A DNA stretch of 64,000 bases from Budorcas taxicolor (GCF_023091745.1 NC_068911.1:163170004-163234003), one strand, 5' to 3'; counted from the stretch's first letter, positions 11,656 to 24,084 are shown. Translations and numbers: made by a program. The notes: generated from the sequence alone by a model not told the origin.

Positions 11656-11815
11656 CGATGTACAGGATGTGTTTACCTTACCATAGGAATTGGGAAAAGT
11701 GGGAAGGGGTAGTTTCACGGATAGTTTTTCATAGACCTTGAATTTAGAGAATACACATCACAATATAATGTCAAGTGGTCAGTTGGTTAAGTTCATTCTA
11801 ATCTAACATTAATTT
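11656..11815 (+). repeat. Inverted repeat arm B, partner of 7625-7800
   Basis: Matches the reverse complement of arm A from GTACAGGA through TAATGT, with small indels. Together the arms enclose the sense BovB copies. See arm A. Confidence 0.6.
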
Positions 11816-12813
11816 TTTAAAAATCAATGCAAAAGTGTTGTGAAGATCCCAAACAGGATGGTTCTACAAATCATGCCTCAGTCTTGGGAACCCAGATCCA
11901 CCTTTTCAGTATTCCGTCTTGGTTAATGACATGTGTACATTACACTTTGGTCAGAATTGTGCATGTTGCTCTTCATGGAACAAACAACATACAGGGGGCA
12001 GCACATACTTATTAGAAAAGTTAAGCGAGCAGGTGTGGGTCCATAGCAACATCTAGATTATAGGTCCTTTCCTGGATTCCGTGCTCACCCTCCAAGAACC
12101 TCCACAACCAGTCAGGTGGTGACACCTGGCCCTGTTCTGCCTGGGTTTCAGATTAAAACTTCCTAGTTAACTCCTGCTTGCTTATATATCAGTCCTTTCT
12201 ATGGCCTTCTTTTACTTTCAGAACTGTTTTTTGGTTCCAGTCAAAACATATATCTGGAGTCTTCTACGAAGCAGCATGCCAGATGTCGTGAGCGTGCAGC
12301 AAGCTGGCTAGTATTCAGTTCCGCCACATCGGGTTTTGGGACTTCCTGACTTGTTGAGGGTTATACATACGTTAATTTTAAGAGCACTCTATAATCAACA
12401 TTTTGAAACCTCAGGAGTGTGAGGAGGAAGATTACTTTTACTGTGGGGGTCTTCGTGGAGGAGCTGTTACTTAAAAGTGGAGTTAGAGATGGGCAGGATT
12501 TGGGACAAATGGAGAAGATGGGGCATTCGCAAAGAGCTAGTCACGGTGGCATTGCTGCAGTTGTCTATGAATTTCAGGGAGGGGCACTGTAAGTCAACCG
12601 TTGAAGGCATTGCCTGAGCACCTATTTCTTGGGTAGACATTTTTTTTCTTTTTTTGTGCCATCAGCAGATATATTTATTTATTGAATTGTAGTGGACAGA
12701 ATGACAACATGCATACGTTGGAACTGTTAAGTAAGAGCTGTGAGTCCAGAGAGGAGAAGGGGTTGTTTTTATGGCAGAAACATGGTTTAAGGTGATCATT
12801 TTGCATTTGCACA
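11816..12813. other. No recognised feature
   Basis: About 1 kb of intron without a recognisable repeat or gene. A T-rich run lies at about 12640-12655. Confidence 0.4.
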
Positions 12814-13132
12814 TAAATTTAACTTTGACAATTTAGGCAAATGGGGAAAAAAGCAAAGCACAATAGACATATCAATTACAGGAAACATAGCAATTCTTCA
12901 GAATAAAAAATTTTCCCAATTTCTAATTTTTAAAAATTACAAAAATGTTCAAGTAACTTTGTTAACTTTGTTAACTTTAACTAAGTTAAATTTAAATTTA
13001 ACTTTTACCATTTAGGCAAATGGTAAAAAGCAAAGCACAATAGACATATCAATTATAGGAAACATAACAATTCTTCAGAATAAAAAATCTTCCCAATTTC
13101 TAATTTTTAAAAATTATGAAAATGTTCAAGTA
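12814..13132 (+). repeat. Local direct duplication, period about 179 bp
   Basis: The segment from about 12814 to 12955 is repeated at about 12993-13132. Both copies contain AAAGCAAAGCACAATAGACA, then CAATTCTTCAGAATAAAAAA and CCCAATTTCTAATTTTTAAA, with about 10 differences over 125 bp. The linker is rich in GTTAACTTT repeats (12958-12995), which may have served as slippage or recombination points. Confidence 0.85.
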
Positions 13133-13134
13133 TA

Positions 13135-14125
13135 TACAGATACTGTAGTATAGTGAAGTTCTACCCACAACAGCAGTTATTAATATTTTAGCCTTGTTTC
13201 ATCTATTCCCTCCACCTTACTCTTAAGTGTACTATAGTATTTTAAATCAAATCCCAAATCACCCATATTTCAGTACATATGTATAATTGCTAAGGATATT
13301 TTTACATACTATAATACATAACAACATTAGTAATTTGTTAATTATCCTACCTAGTATATAATTTTTCTGATTTGCCCATATATCTTTTGTATAGTTGGTT
13401 TATTTGAATCAGGCGCCAGAAAAGATCCATGCGTTTGACTGTATCTAGTGAGTTTCTTTTATTAAACATTTGCCACTGCCTTTCCTGTCCCCCATCTGCT
13501 AATGCTTTTTGATTTGTTGCAGAAACCCAAGTTTGGCCCGTGTTCTGGGTTTGAATTAGTGCTTCCTTATTATGTTGTTTAACTTGTTCCTTCATCCCCT
13601 GTGTTTCCTGTAGACTGATAGTTCTAGGAACTTCATTTGATTCAGTTGATTTTTTAAATGAGGGAAAGGAGGTAAATATTTTTATAGATAGAGCTTTGTA
13701 CTTCCTGTATATCCTACCATGAGTCACATTGATGTTTGATTTTCCTAGTCACATTGATGTCTGATTTTCTTATTTTAAAAACACTGATAGATCAGTGTTC
13801 CCAGTTATCAGCTCCAGTATATCTGCTATGAAGTTCTCCATCATCCTTTTACCTATAATTATAATGGGCATTGATAATTGTTGCCTATATCCCATATTTC
13901 ATCAGAATTGCACAATGTTAATTTTCTGTTTTTCTTTCTACATTTATTAACTATGTGAATCTTCTGTTAAGAAGATTCTTTCCCTTTCGACTATTTGGTT
14001 ACCCTCAAATGCAGGCTATACAGAAAAGACAGGATAAAAGTGTCATTCTCTTTATTTACCAGTTTTGTCGGTATTGAGTTGTTGTTCTCACAGACTTTAA
14101 TGTGACCAGTGGATTTTCTTTTTTG
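13135..14125. mobile_element. Old L1-type 3' region
   Basis: Shares a series of landmarks with 52795-53519 and 54393-54850: a cagcagttattaata-like segment, AGTTCTCCATCA followed by CCT-TACCTA, and a TTCTACATTTATTA-like block. The texture is that of ancient L1 3' ends. Family and strand are not certain. Confidence 0.45.
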
Positions 14126-14299
14126 ATATTATAATCTTCATGAGTTTTAATCTTTTATATTAACTATAGTATAGTTTACTTATACTACTGTCAAATACAT
14201 AATTTATATATTATATATGCAAATTTTAATTTTCTTGTCAGTTCCTTGCAGTGGTTTTTCTTTTTTATGCCTGAATTGTATTACCTTAGGCTTGTAGGA

Positions 14300-14532
14300 G
14301 GGCTTCTCAGCTGGCGCAGTGGTAAAGAATCTGCCTGCCAGTGCAGGCGATGCAAGAGATGCAGGTTCAGTCTCTAGGTTTGGAAGATCCCCTGGAATAG
14401 GAAATGGCAACCCACTCCACTGTTCTTGTTTGGAAAATCCCATGGGCAGAGGAACCTAGCAGCTACAGTTCATGCAGTTAGAGTCAGACACAACTGAGTG
14501 TACACACATGCACACACACACATGCACACACG
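14300..14532 (+). mobile_element. Bov-tA SINE with CA-rich tail
   Basis: Head GGGCTTCTCAGCTGGCGCAG, body ending AGAGTCAGACACAACTGAGT, then a short (CA)n-like tail at about 14501-14532 interrupted by TG. Confidence 0.88.
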
Positions 14533-15003
14533 TGCCTGTGAGAGCCTTTCACTTTGGCTCCTGTGTCTTTTTTGGCACGACATCATCCATCTTTGCTTTC
14601 TGAGGTAACATGTCCCATTCTCATCTTATATATTTTCCAGCTCCTTCACGGGGCCCTGGTTCCTTTACCTGGGAATGATCTCATACTGATTTTTTAAATA
14701 GCACTTCTATAATCAGGAAAAAGTATCACATGTACATTATAAATATTTGTCCTTAAGAAAAACTTAATATACAATACACATTCTCAGTGCCCATTGTTAA
14801 CCTTTGATTTTTTTCTCTTAGTCAGCATATGTGTTTGCATATATAGGACACACAGGTTTCTTTTATATACATAAACATATATATGTACATATAGGGCATA
14901 TAAATATGTGTATGCAACATTCTATCTAAAGTGTTTTCAGTTAAAAGGGATTGTGGGCATTTTTTTGAGGGCAGTAGAAATCTTCAGAATATTGATTTTT
15001 TAA

Positions 15004-15310
15004 AAAAACTATTTCTGGCTGTGCTGGGCCTTTATTGCTTTTCTCTAGTTGTGGCGAGCAGCGGGGCCCCTCTCTAGTTGTGGTGCGTGGACTTCTCATT
15101 ATGGTGGTTTCTCCTCCTGCAGAGCACGGGCTTCAGTAGTTGTGGCACGTGGGCACAGCTACGCAGCTTTGGGGCTCTGAGCACAGGCTCAGTAGTCGTG
15201 GTGCATAGGCTCAGTTGCTCTGCAGCCTGTGGGATCCTCCCGGATCAAAGATCTAACCTGTGTCTCCTATATCGGCAGTTGGATTCTTTACCACTGAGCC
15301 CGCAAGCCCC
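15004..15310 (-). mobile_element. CHR-type tRNA-derived SINE, about 300 bp
   Basis: In reverse complement the head reads GGGGCTTGCGGGCTCAGTGG with a tRNA-like ATCTTTGATCCGGGAGG region. The body holds repeated TGAGC/GTGCAC-like SINE segments (on + strand TAGTTGTGG and GTAGTTGTGGCACGTGG). The + strand open frame of 102 codons across it is incidental. Confidence 0.7.
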
Positions 15311-15879
15311 AGAGCGTTGGTTTTTAAATGACTTGACAGTGTTCAGCTTCCTGGGACTTTTTCTCTTTTTCAGCTGTCTTAAGTAATGATTCATCTGCCA
15401 TCTTAGGACATAAATCTTAGAGAAACAGGTTTACCGGAGAAGCATTTTTAAGTCTACTGATACACAATGGACATACTCGTTATCATACGAAAGACACTAG
15501 ATAAACTAGTACATGGTGCATTCAAAGCTGGAGTCCTTAGAAGTCTTACCTCTTGCACTTTACTAAGTATTAATAGCTTCATGGTGTTTGAACAGATTAT
15601 TCAATATTTTTGTGCCTTAGTTTACTCATCTTATTTAGAACAGAAAAAAAAGAACTTCTCTTAGGAGTGAAGAATCAAAAAGTGTTTCTGTTCTTTTCGT
15701 GAGAATCGAAAGAAATAGTTTGGTCCTTCTACATGTTTTCTACAGGTATGTTCCAGGGTTCAGGTGTAAAACCGTGAATGAGTGGAATCAGCAGAGTGCT
15801 TTTTGTGGGACTTATTCTATCTGTTCCTGCTGCTCCCGTCTCTATTAATATATCTCAGATAACGGTGACAAGTACTGGA

Positions 15880-16215
15880 AGAGCAATGAAGCAGGGTAAG
15901 GAGATGAGATTAGGGGAGAGGACCTCTGCTGGAAGCCTTGGTCAGGAAGGCCCTGTGTGTAAAATGAGGAAGAGAACCATGGTGATCTGCACTAAGAGCT
16001 CTCCATGAACAATATGGAAAACGTTCCTGGGCCTGGCCAGGAGTGTCAATCCAGACATTGTGGCTGAAGCCTAGAGTGTAAGAGATGAGGACAGAGAAGA
16101 GTAAATCACAAGGAGCCTTTCAGGCTGCAGTGAGGAGTGTGGATTTTATCCTCAGGGAAATGGGAAGGATTAAACAGAGAAGTGACAGGGCTTTGTGAAT
16201 TGTGAAGTGTTGTAC
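15880..16215 (+). mobile_element. Old mammalian interspersed repeat, family not named
   Basis: Contains GTGTGGATTTTATCCTCAGG followed by AATGGGAAGGATTAAACAGA and GTGACAGGGCTT, a word order seen in a widespread ancient repeat. Similar text occurs at 40470-42130. Confidence 0.4.
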
Positions 16216-16366
16216 TATAGGAGAGATCCTTCATTATTTTAAATACTGCTACTGTTATCACCATGATAACCACCTGGTTTACTCGCTAAGCTGTAAAAAA
16301 TGTCAGTTTGATTCCTGCATAGTATCCAGTATTGCACATCATTGGCCCCTGAAAGTCTGATCAAGA

Positions 16367-16452
16367 TATTAGTTTGGCTAAAAAGTTCATTTGGGTTTCC
16401 CTGCCGCTGTTATTAAAAAACCCTAACAACCATATTGGCCAATGCAATATAT
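16367..16452. mobile_element. Mariner-type MITE
   Basis: Short element with inverted ends: left TTTGGCTAAAAAGTTCATTT, right (reverse complement) ATTGGCCAATATGGTTGTTA, flanked by TA-rich sequence. The GGCCAAAAAGTTC-type terminus is typical of mammalian mariner MITEs. Diverged. Confidence 0.7.
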
Positions 16453-16898
16453 TAATTGCAAAGAATACTTCACTAGTCTTCTTGTGTGCTCTAGAATGAT
16501 TAATTTTGGTTTTACATATCTGATGATGAGCTATGTGTATGGCAGCTTTTTTAATTAACCAGAGGTTAATTTTACCTTCTTTAAGCTACTGCTTCTTTAA
16601 ACTACTCATGGCTTATTTTAATGAAGCTGCTGAATCATTGCATCTTATTTGCAGCTGAGAAGAGCATATAGCCTATCCTTCCAAACACAAAATCAGAACT
16701 TTTAGATGCAGTTTTTAAAAGGAGAAAATCACGCATTTTGCATTGCTGTATAGTCTGTGTGGATACCTTTTTTTTAAACCCATTTTGGCTCTGGAAATTG
16801 TAGCCATGAATCAGATGTTAGAAGGAAAAAACCCCACAGAACTATCTTTTTCTACTATTTATGCAGATTTTACCGCGTGCGGATGCTCTTCTAAGAAC

Positions 16899-18302
16899 TT
16901 GTTGCTTAGTTGCTCAGTCATGTCCTGCTGTTTGCAACCTATGGACTGAAGCATGCCAGGCTTCCCTGTCCTTCACCATCTTCCAGAGTTTGCTCAAACT
17001 CATGTCCATTAAGTCAGTGATGCCATCCAACCATCTAGTCCTCTGTCACCCCCTTCTCCTCCTGCCTTCAATAGTTCCCAGCATCAGGGTCTTTTCCAGT
17101 GAGTCAGTTCTTCACATCAGGTGGCCAGAGTATTAGAGCTTCAGCTTCAGTATCAGTCCTTCCAATGAATATTCAGGGTTGGTTTCCTTTAGGATTGACT
17201 GGTTTGATCTTGCAGTTCAAGGGACTTCCAAGAGTCTTCTCTGGCACCACTGTGCGAAAGCATCAGTTCTTCAGCACTCACCCTTCTTTATGGTCCACCT
17301 CTCACACGCATACATGACTACTGAAAAAACCATAGCTTTGACTATACAGACCTTTGTCAGCAAAGTGATGACTTTGCTTTCTAGTATGCTGTCTAGGTTT
17401 GTCATAGTTTCTCTTCCAAGGAGCAAGCATCTTTGAATCTCGTGGCAGGAGTCACACAACCCACAGTGATTTTGGAGCCCAACAAAATAAAGTCTGTCAC
17501 TGTTGCCATTGTTTCCCCATCTATTTGCCATAAAGTGGTGGGACTGGATGCCATGATCTTAGTTTTTTGAATATTGAGTTTTAAGCCAGCCTTTTCACTC
17601 TCCTCTTTCACCTTCATCAAGAGGCTCTTTAGTTCCTCTTCGCTTTCTGCCATTAGGTTGGTGTCATCTGCGTATCTGAGGTCATTGATATTTCTCCTGG
17701 CAGTCTTGATTCCAGCTTGTGATTCATCCAGCCCAGCACTTCTCATGATGTACTCTGCATATAAGTTAAATAAGCAGGGTGTCAGTATACAGCCTTGGCA
17801 TACTCCTTTCCCGGTTTTCAACCAGTCCATTGTTCCACATCTGGTTCTAACTGTTGATTCTTGACCTGCATAGAGGTTTCTCAGGAGGCAGGTAAGGTGG
17901 TCTGGTATTCCCATGTTTTTGAGAATTTTCCACAGTTTGTTGTGATCCATATAGTCAGAGGCTTTAGCGTAGTCAATGAAGCAGAAGTACGTGTTTTTCT
18001 AGAATTTTCTTGTCTTTTCTATGATCCAACGGATGTTGGCAGTTTGATCCCTGTGCCTTTTCTAAATCCACCTTAAACATCTGGAAGTTCTTGGTTCACA
18101 TGCTGTTGAAGCCTAGCTTGGAGAATTTTGAGCATTGCTTTGCTAGCATGTAAAATGAGTGCAATTGTGCAGTAGTTTGAACATTCTTTGGCATTGCCTT
18201 TCTTTGGGATTGGAATGAAAACTGACCTTTTCCAGTCCTGTGGCCGCTGCTGAATTTTCCAAATTTGCTGGCATATTGAGTGCAGCACTTTTAACAGCAT
18301 AG
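16899..18302 (-). mobile_element. BovB LINE, 1.4 kb, antisense, 5'-truncated in the RT
   Basis: The reverse complement encodes RT parts: a segment up to VLHSICQQIWK (18321 to 18073), motif A with the catalytic Asp retained (FIDYAKA near 17970), YADD near 17670, and the C-terminal region with frameshifts near 17460-17530. It ends in the BovB tail near 16899. Diverged from the pair at 4-11 kb in the motif A region. Confidence 0.9.
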
Positions 18303-19896
18303 TTTTTTTAAAGCTAGACACTTTAACTCTCAGTGGTAGACATAGGTGCAGACTTAATTTATTCTTATTTACTCCCAGTCTAGCCCTCTTCTCCCTACCT
18401 CACGGATATAGAAGCTGGCTGAGGGCTATGCTTTTGTGAACAGCAGCACAAAAAGCAATCTCCTCCTCCTTTTTAAATTGATTTCAGTGGGTCAGTAAGT
18501 GTCCCAGTCATCCTGACAACCAGATTTTCCAGGACATGTCCTAGGAGTGATATTAGCCCCTTTGACAACTACAACCCTTCATGGAGAATAGTGAGAGTCT
18601 CCACTTGGTGTCTGTAGGGGTAGAGAGATTTAGAAAATTGAATTTACTACAGTTGTGAACTTCAGTAACTTCCTGATTATATGAAAGAGTTAACAAATGG
18701 AAAGAATCTGCTCTGACAACCAAAGTTTTGTGATTGAGTGAACAGTGGATCCATTCACTGTGAAGGGGAATTTAGAAGAATAAGAGGAACTTGGGGGTGA
18801 GATTTGAGTTGCCTGGAGGGTGTCTGTAGCGAGCAGAAGTTAGAAATGTAGGCTGATTGGTTGGAGCTGGAGATAGATTTCAGGTTGTTGAAGTCGGTGG
18901 GTAGATGAGATCACTCAGAGAATATAGGATAAGAAGACAGCCAAGATAGAACCTTGAAGGACATCAACATTGGAATAAATATGAGTCATTGAATTAAAGG
19001 CGGAAAGAAAGGACATTTGGAAAGACAGGAAAGCCAATGTGTGAAAGCTAAGAGGTGTGGAGTGCTAAATGTTTATGCAAATTCCTTTCTTGCAGATTTA
19101 GCATGTTATTTTATAAATAAAAGGCATGCTAAATTATTCCCCACCCCTGTCCTCCCAGTTTTCATGTTAAATTTCCCCTCTGAGTCGTCTTTGGGATTTG
19201 GGCATGTCCCACTAATTAACCATCAGGAACAAGCTTACCCTCAGTTTGAGAGACCCAGGGATGGGTCTCCACAGCCCTCTGTAATGCTGACAGTGGCTGG
19301 CTTTCTCCCAGTGTCATTAGTAATTTTGACTCAGCCCAAGGAATCCTATTGAGATTTATTATGAACCAGGTTTTGTTTTTGTTTTTTTTTGAAGAGACAG
19401 GGAAGAGAGTATTTAAAAACTAAATGAATTTTTTCAACTACAGTATATATTTTTGTCCATTTCCTTGATGAACTCCGGTTATGTCTAAAACATAGCTTAG
19501 GCAAAATGTAGTTTAAGAAAAACTTTGAACATATGCAATAGTTGAGAAACAGTGAAAACACATAAATCCATCTAGATTTTAAAGTTTTTTACCATATTTT
19601 CAAGTGTGGTACTCTGGCTTAGAGGTAGTTGGCATATTTAGGGAACCAAAAGGAAGGACCTCAGTGTGGCTGGACCCCTGTAATTAGAGGCTGGAGGACT
19701 GTGTTAACTGGAGATGGGTAAAGCCATGGTAGACAGTTTGAGTTTTACCAAAAAGGCAATGAAAAGTTATTGAAGGGCCTTACTCCGGGAACTCTTGCTG
19801 TTATTGTTCCCTAGAATTCTGTCAAATCCTTATGGTAAAGGAAGAAAGGGGGAAGTGAGAGCAAGGCAGGTGAGGGATGTCTTACAACCATCTAGA
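18303..19896. other. No firmly recognised feature
   Basis: About 1.6 kb of intron. The part 18770-19060 (ending GATAGAACCTTGAAGGACAT) resembles the old unnamed repeat seen near 16 and 41 kb. A perfect 10-bp hairpin, ATTTAGCATG/CATGCTAAAT, lies at 19096-19134 with a 19-nt loop. No gene is seen. Confidence 0.4.
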
Positions 19897-20099
19897 AGTG
19901 AAGTGAAGTGAAGTAAAAGTCGCTCAGTCATGTCTGACTCTGTGACCCCGTGGACTATACACTCCAGGAATTCTCCAGGCCCGAATACTACAGTGGGTAG
20001 CTCTCCCCTTCTCCAGGGGATCTTCCCAACCCAGGGATCGAATCCGGGTCTCCTGCATTGCAGGCAGATTCTTTACCAGCTGAGCCACAGGGAAAGCCC
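19897..20099 (-). mobile_element. Bov-tA SINE
   Basis: Reverse complement runs from GGGCTTTCCCTGTGGCTCAG (20099) to a CACTTCACTTCACTTCACT tail (19897), with the B-box-like GATTCGATCCCTGGG-type segment present. Confidence 0.92.
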
Positions 20100-20376
20100 T
20101 TTAACCATTGTTACTGCAATAGTTCCAGCTTGGGCATCTCCGTACTCTTGGAGACATGTGCCTGGGTGTTTCACATCCTTCACGGACACAGAAGCCTGTG
20201 AATAGTTCGGCTTGATGGTGGACCAGGCCCCTTTGAAAGCACCGTCTCCATTCCTGGAAGGAAGCAGAGTGGGATGGAGAGTTGATTCTCAGTGCTGCAT
20301 TTGCTATCATTTGGGCCTTGTTGGAAGGTCATGAGTTGTTCTGTGAAGGGATTAACCTTTGTTGCTTGTAAGGACT

Positions 20377-20606
20377 GGGCTTCCCTGGTGGCTTAGATGG
20401 TAAAGAATCTGCCTGCAGTGTGGGGGACTTGGGTTCGATCCCTGGGTTGGAAAGATCCGCTGGAGAGGGAACTGGCAACCTGTTTCAGTATTTCTGCTTT
20501 GAGAATCCCATGGACAGAGGAGCCTGGAGGGCTAAAGTCCACGGCGTTGCAGAGTCAGACACGACTGAGCGAACAGCACATACACGTACACCACAGACGC
20601 ACAAGC
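20377..20606 (+). mobile_element. Bov-tA SINE
   Basis: Head GGGCTTCCCTGGTGGCTTAG, B-box-like GGGTTCGATCCCTGGG, body ending CAGACACGACTGAGCGAACA and an ACA-rich tail. Confidence 0.92.
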
Positions 20607-20746
20607 AAACTGAAGCCTCATGACCAACTCAAACTCAGTTTCTATTTGGTTCCAGATCTTCAGGTGGATTTCAGATAGTTCTTTATTGCTAAAATGAATT
20701 AAAGTGATTCATGAAATCTAGTTTAGTCGTCTGTATTTCTTTTAGC

Positions 20747-20776
20747 TGTGTGTGTGTGTGCACGCATGTGTGTGTA
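20747..20776. repeat. (TG)n microsatellite, interrupted
   Basis: TGTGTGTGTGTGTG followed by CACGCATG and TGTGTGTA. Likely length-variable between animals. Confidence 0.7.
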
Positions 20777-23570
20777 CTATTACATATTTTAGAAACAGTA
20801 GTTTTCTTACATACAGATCATGGTCAAAGTCTGCTGGTTCTGTTGGTTCTGTCTGACTTGGTGGATTAGTAAGGTTAGTAAATTGGCAGCCTTACTTTTC
20901 TGTCATTCAGCCTTCCATGGAAATGTTTTCTTAATAGTGCTTTTTATGTATTAAGGATAATTTTATATATCCATTGATTTCTTTAAATTTAGTTTTATGT
21001 TTGCCAGAATTATATGTATCAAATTGAAGGAGGCAAAAAGTTATAGAAAGGGTTTGTAAGAAAAATAACAATCCTCCACACTTTTCCTGCTCTCTAGAGG
21101 TACAGCCTCTTTTGATCAATTGTTTTGGAATCTTTCTCCACAACTTTAATGAACATATTAATACTTACATGACACATCCATGATTTCACCATGTTACTTA
21201 TAACACTGCCTCAGTAGCTGCTTTTATTTTTTTTTACTAATCCTAAAGTCAGTAACACAATAAATATGTACTTAGTAACTCTATGCATGTAAGCTAAGGT
21301 GTTTAAGACTTTTTATTTCTCAAAAGTATTTCTCTTAGCCTTTTAGCAATGTTCTAGGCACATGTATTGTCTGCCTGCTCAGTCATGACTTAGAAGCCAT
21401 TCACGAATTTTAAACTTCTCTACATTTTCAGTTAATTGTTTAAAAAGTTGGATCACAAGTGACATACAGTAGTATAAGGATAATTAAGCTTAGTACAAAG
21501 CAAATTTAGCTGTAAGAAATAAATTCTAATGCAGAAGATTTAAGGGATACTATTTCCTTGTCTTTGATCCCCCAAATCTTGGTTATATTAAATAAGAATT
21601 GGTGAATTTGAAGGTGTAAATGAAAGAAATAAAAGGATTTTTATTATTGCACTTAGGCTTTAAAATAAGAACTATGTGATAAAGTTTTTATTTATACATT
21701 TTGTAATGTTATTTAAATAGTTCTTATTTATTCTTTTACTTAATAATTATACTGAACTGTATTTTTAAAACAATACATCAAAAGAATATTTAAAGTGTGT
21801 TTATGAGAGATGGGGAGGGAGGGCAGAGAGAAAACACAAGCATGTCCTGAAGAGCTGGGACTGGGTTAAAGCCTGCTGAGGAGTGTCCGCCGCTTGTTAC
21901 TGACTGTATTCCTCCAAGTATGGTTTATTAGTTTATATGTTCAGCAGAATCTTGTCTGCCTGGTGTATTAATTAAGAGAAATGATTGTGGCATGCTTCCC
22001 CTTTCCCTCACAAAAGCAGTTTGTATATGTATTCTCTTCGGCAGCTGTGTGTTTTCTTCTGTGACCAGTATTTCATGTGTAGTAGCTGGAAAGTCACTTC
22101 TTTCACCACTGAGCAGGAGCTGAAAATAATCTCTGTTGCATAGCACCCTAATATTTCCTGCAAAATAGCCATTAAACATTCCCAGCCTTTACCCAGCATA
22201 GATTTTTTTTATCACTGCTATTATTTGTGGAATACAAATAGGAAGATTATATATTCATAGGATATATTGTGAGTGTGAATTTACTGTTTACAGAGGAGCA
22301 GTCTGCATTGCCCTCTACCCTTCTTCAAAATAAATAAAAGAAAAAAGTAATGGAAAAGAATGATCCAGAATTTGGGTCCCATCTTGCCAGGTAATCAAAG
22401 AGAAAACGTAACAGCCATCTGGGAGTAACTCACCTGTAGTTGATCCAAACTTCTTGTTGTAGAAAAGATATTTAGAAGTAAATTTATGCATCTTTGAATT
22501 TTGAGAACCTGTGTTTGAGGGCATTTCCCTTTGATTAATGAAGATATAGTTTTACTGTGATCAAAAGAAGATTTACAAGCTGACAGAGGCGAACTGTGTG
22601 TAGGTGACTGATTCGGGCATAGAGATTGATCAAAACAGATCATATCAAACCACGTCAAGAAATAACATACCTGTTCATGATCTGTTAGAATTCATTTGCA
22701 TGTTCTTTCCCCCTAAATGTTTATTTGTAAACAGACATGCAGCTCTCTGTATCTCAAACTTTAGAGAAGAAACATTCCAACACTTTCTTCCAGTGAAATC
22801 TTAGGTGAAGGTCAAAGGAAGTGTTATGATGCTGTGCGGCAGAGAGATTTTATGTTGATCGAAAAAAATAGAGTAGGGTTGGGGTGTCTGAGACCTACCT
22901 CTACCTGGGCAGTGGGTGCCAGGGGCAGTTAACTATAGGAGTTTGGAACTCCCAGGTTGAAAGTCACTGAACTAAGTGATCTTTAAGGTTCTTCTCAAAA
23001 GTGTTAATCTTTTGGTATCTTATATGAGGTGGTTTAGCAAGGGTGGGTGTAACTTCTTTTAGTTTATTTAGTGAGAAAAATTGTAACTTCTGACGGGTTC
23101 CCATTCCTTCCATCCTTTATCTTGTTAACTGTGTTTATTCGTGGTGACTTCTTTGAATAGTTGATACCCTCCTTTTGCCTCATGTAATTGAAACGTTGTC
23201 TTCTGCTTCCCACAAAAAATTAAAAACTTTCAGAAGTTCATTGTCCCCAGAATTTATCGAGTGAGTTCCTTCATAGAGAATAGCCATATCCAGGCAGAAA
23301 AAGTACACCATGAAACCATCACTTAAAGAATTTGCAGATCTGACTGGGGAGATGTGCCCAAGGCTCTCTCCAAGGTTCCCTCCAGCCCTGAGCCCTCGGG
23401 CCTGACTGAGGAGGAGGTTGGGTGTGCCTGCGGGACGCTTAGCAGCAAGCAGCATAAACCTTGAAAAAGCGCATCTGGTGAGACCTAGAGAGTGGGCCTA
23501 TTGCCAGTGTTTTTTGGCTAAGCCCCCAGTACTAACTTTTTACCTCAGTTTCCTCAACTGATAGAGGTGT
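20777..23570. other. No recognised feature
   Basis: About 2.8 kb of AT-rich intron with no repeat or gene I can name. A 91-codon open frame on the minus strand (23455-23180) has no recognisable domain and carries no codon-bias or motif support. I treat it as chance. Confidence 0.4.
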
Positions 23571-23574
23571 CTAT

Positions 23575-23715
23575 TAACTGGAGGTATAGTCTGGTGATTA
23601 CGGACACTTTGGATCAACCTGAGCCTGAGCTGGTTTTACCCTTTAGTACCTTGAGCCAGTTTCTTTAAGTCATTCAGCTTTATCTGTAAATGGAAGTCAT
23701 GTAATGTCCTTGGAG
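23575..23715 (+). mobile_element. MIR SINE
   Basis: Diverged MIR: TATAGTCTGGTGATTACGGA, then a CCTTGAGCCAGTTTCTTTAA core-like segment and TTTATCTGTAAATGG. Confidence 0.65.
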
Positions 23716-24042
23716 AATTGTTTGAGAAGATCCCATAGATTACAGATTCCGTTGCTTAGGAGGGGCCCTGGCAGCACTAGCAGGCCACCAGCATCAGCAC
23801 CGTCACGTTCCTCTCCAGATGGGGGTTACAAGCGCAGGGGATTAAAAAGGTGTTTTGAAAAGTACAAAGTGTTCTGTAATTCTACAGTCATTTCTTATAT
23901 ATTTGTGGATTTCCTAGGACTGGTTTTGAAACTGATGTGAAATAATTTGCTCAAGCCTGGTTTTCTTCTCAGATTAGGATTTAGAAAGTCCGTCTTCTGT
24001 CCGCCTCCTTTTCCTCACTGGTTCCTTGCACTGTGTCCGCAG

Positions 24043-24084
24043 GTAGAGCAGGCAGAGCGCAGTGAGGCGCCTGTCGCTGCCGCC
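24043..24084 (+). other. CAB39: CAB39 5' UTR part of the first coding exon
   Basis: The 42 bases between the acceptor AG (24041-24042) and the ATG are 5' UTR. The acceptor follows a pyrimidine-rich stretch from about 23995 to 24040. The bases before the ATG (GCCGCC) are a strong Kozak context. An upstream in-frame ATG at 23947 lies on the intron side of the acceptor and is therefore not the start. Confidence 0.85.

Larger units (their letters stand above)
1..24042 (+). other. CAB39: CAB39 intron 1, 3' part (at least 24 kb)
   Basis: Everything before the acceptor at 24041-24042 is read as intron, because the first coding exon starts with 42 bases of 5' UTR directly after an AG. It contains a processed pseudogene, four sizeable BovB pieces, at least six Bov-tA SINEs and older repeats. 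Stretches in which I recognise nothing are 1018-1650, 6849-7620, 7801-8312, 11816-12813, 14533-15000, 16453-16898 and 20607-23570. That this is intron 1 rather than upstream intergenic DNA rests on the known CAB39 gene structure with a non-coding first exon. Confidence 0.75.

Noticed and set aside
19930..20205. Open frames in Bov-tA SINEs (here and at 2147-2329, 34861-35178, 43340-43605, 50562-50801)
   Set aside because: The same peptides recur wherever Bov-tA occurs; these are repeat-derived frames with no gene structure.
20377..20606. tRNA genes suggested by B-box-like GGTTCGATCCC motifs
   Set aside because: The motif is the tRNA-derived head of Bov-tA SINEs; no cloverleaf can be completed.
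23947..24084. Upstream in-frame ATG at 23947 as the CAB39 start
   Set aside because: It lies before the splice acceptor at 24041-24042 and would add 46 residues not known in MO25 proteins.
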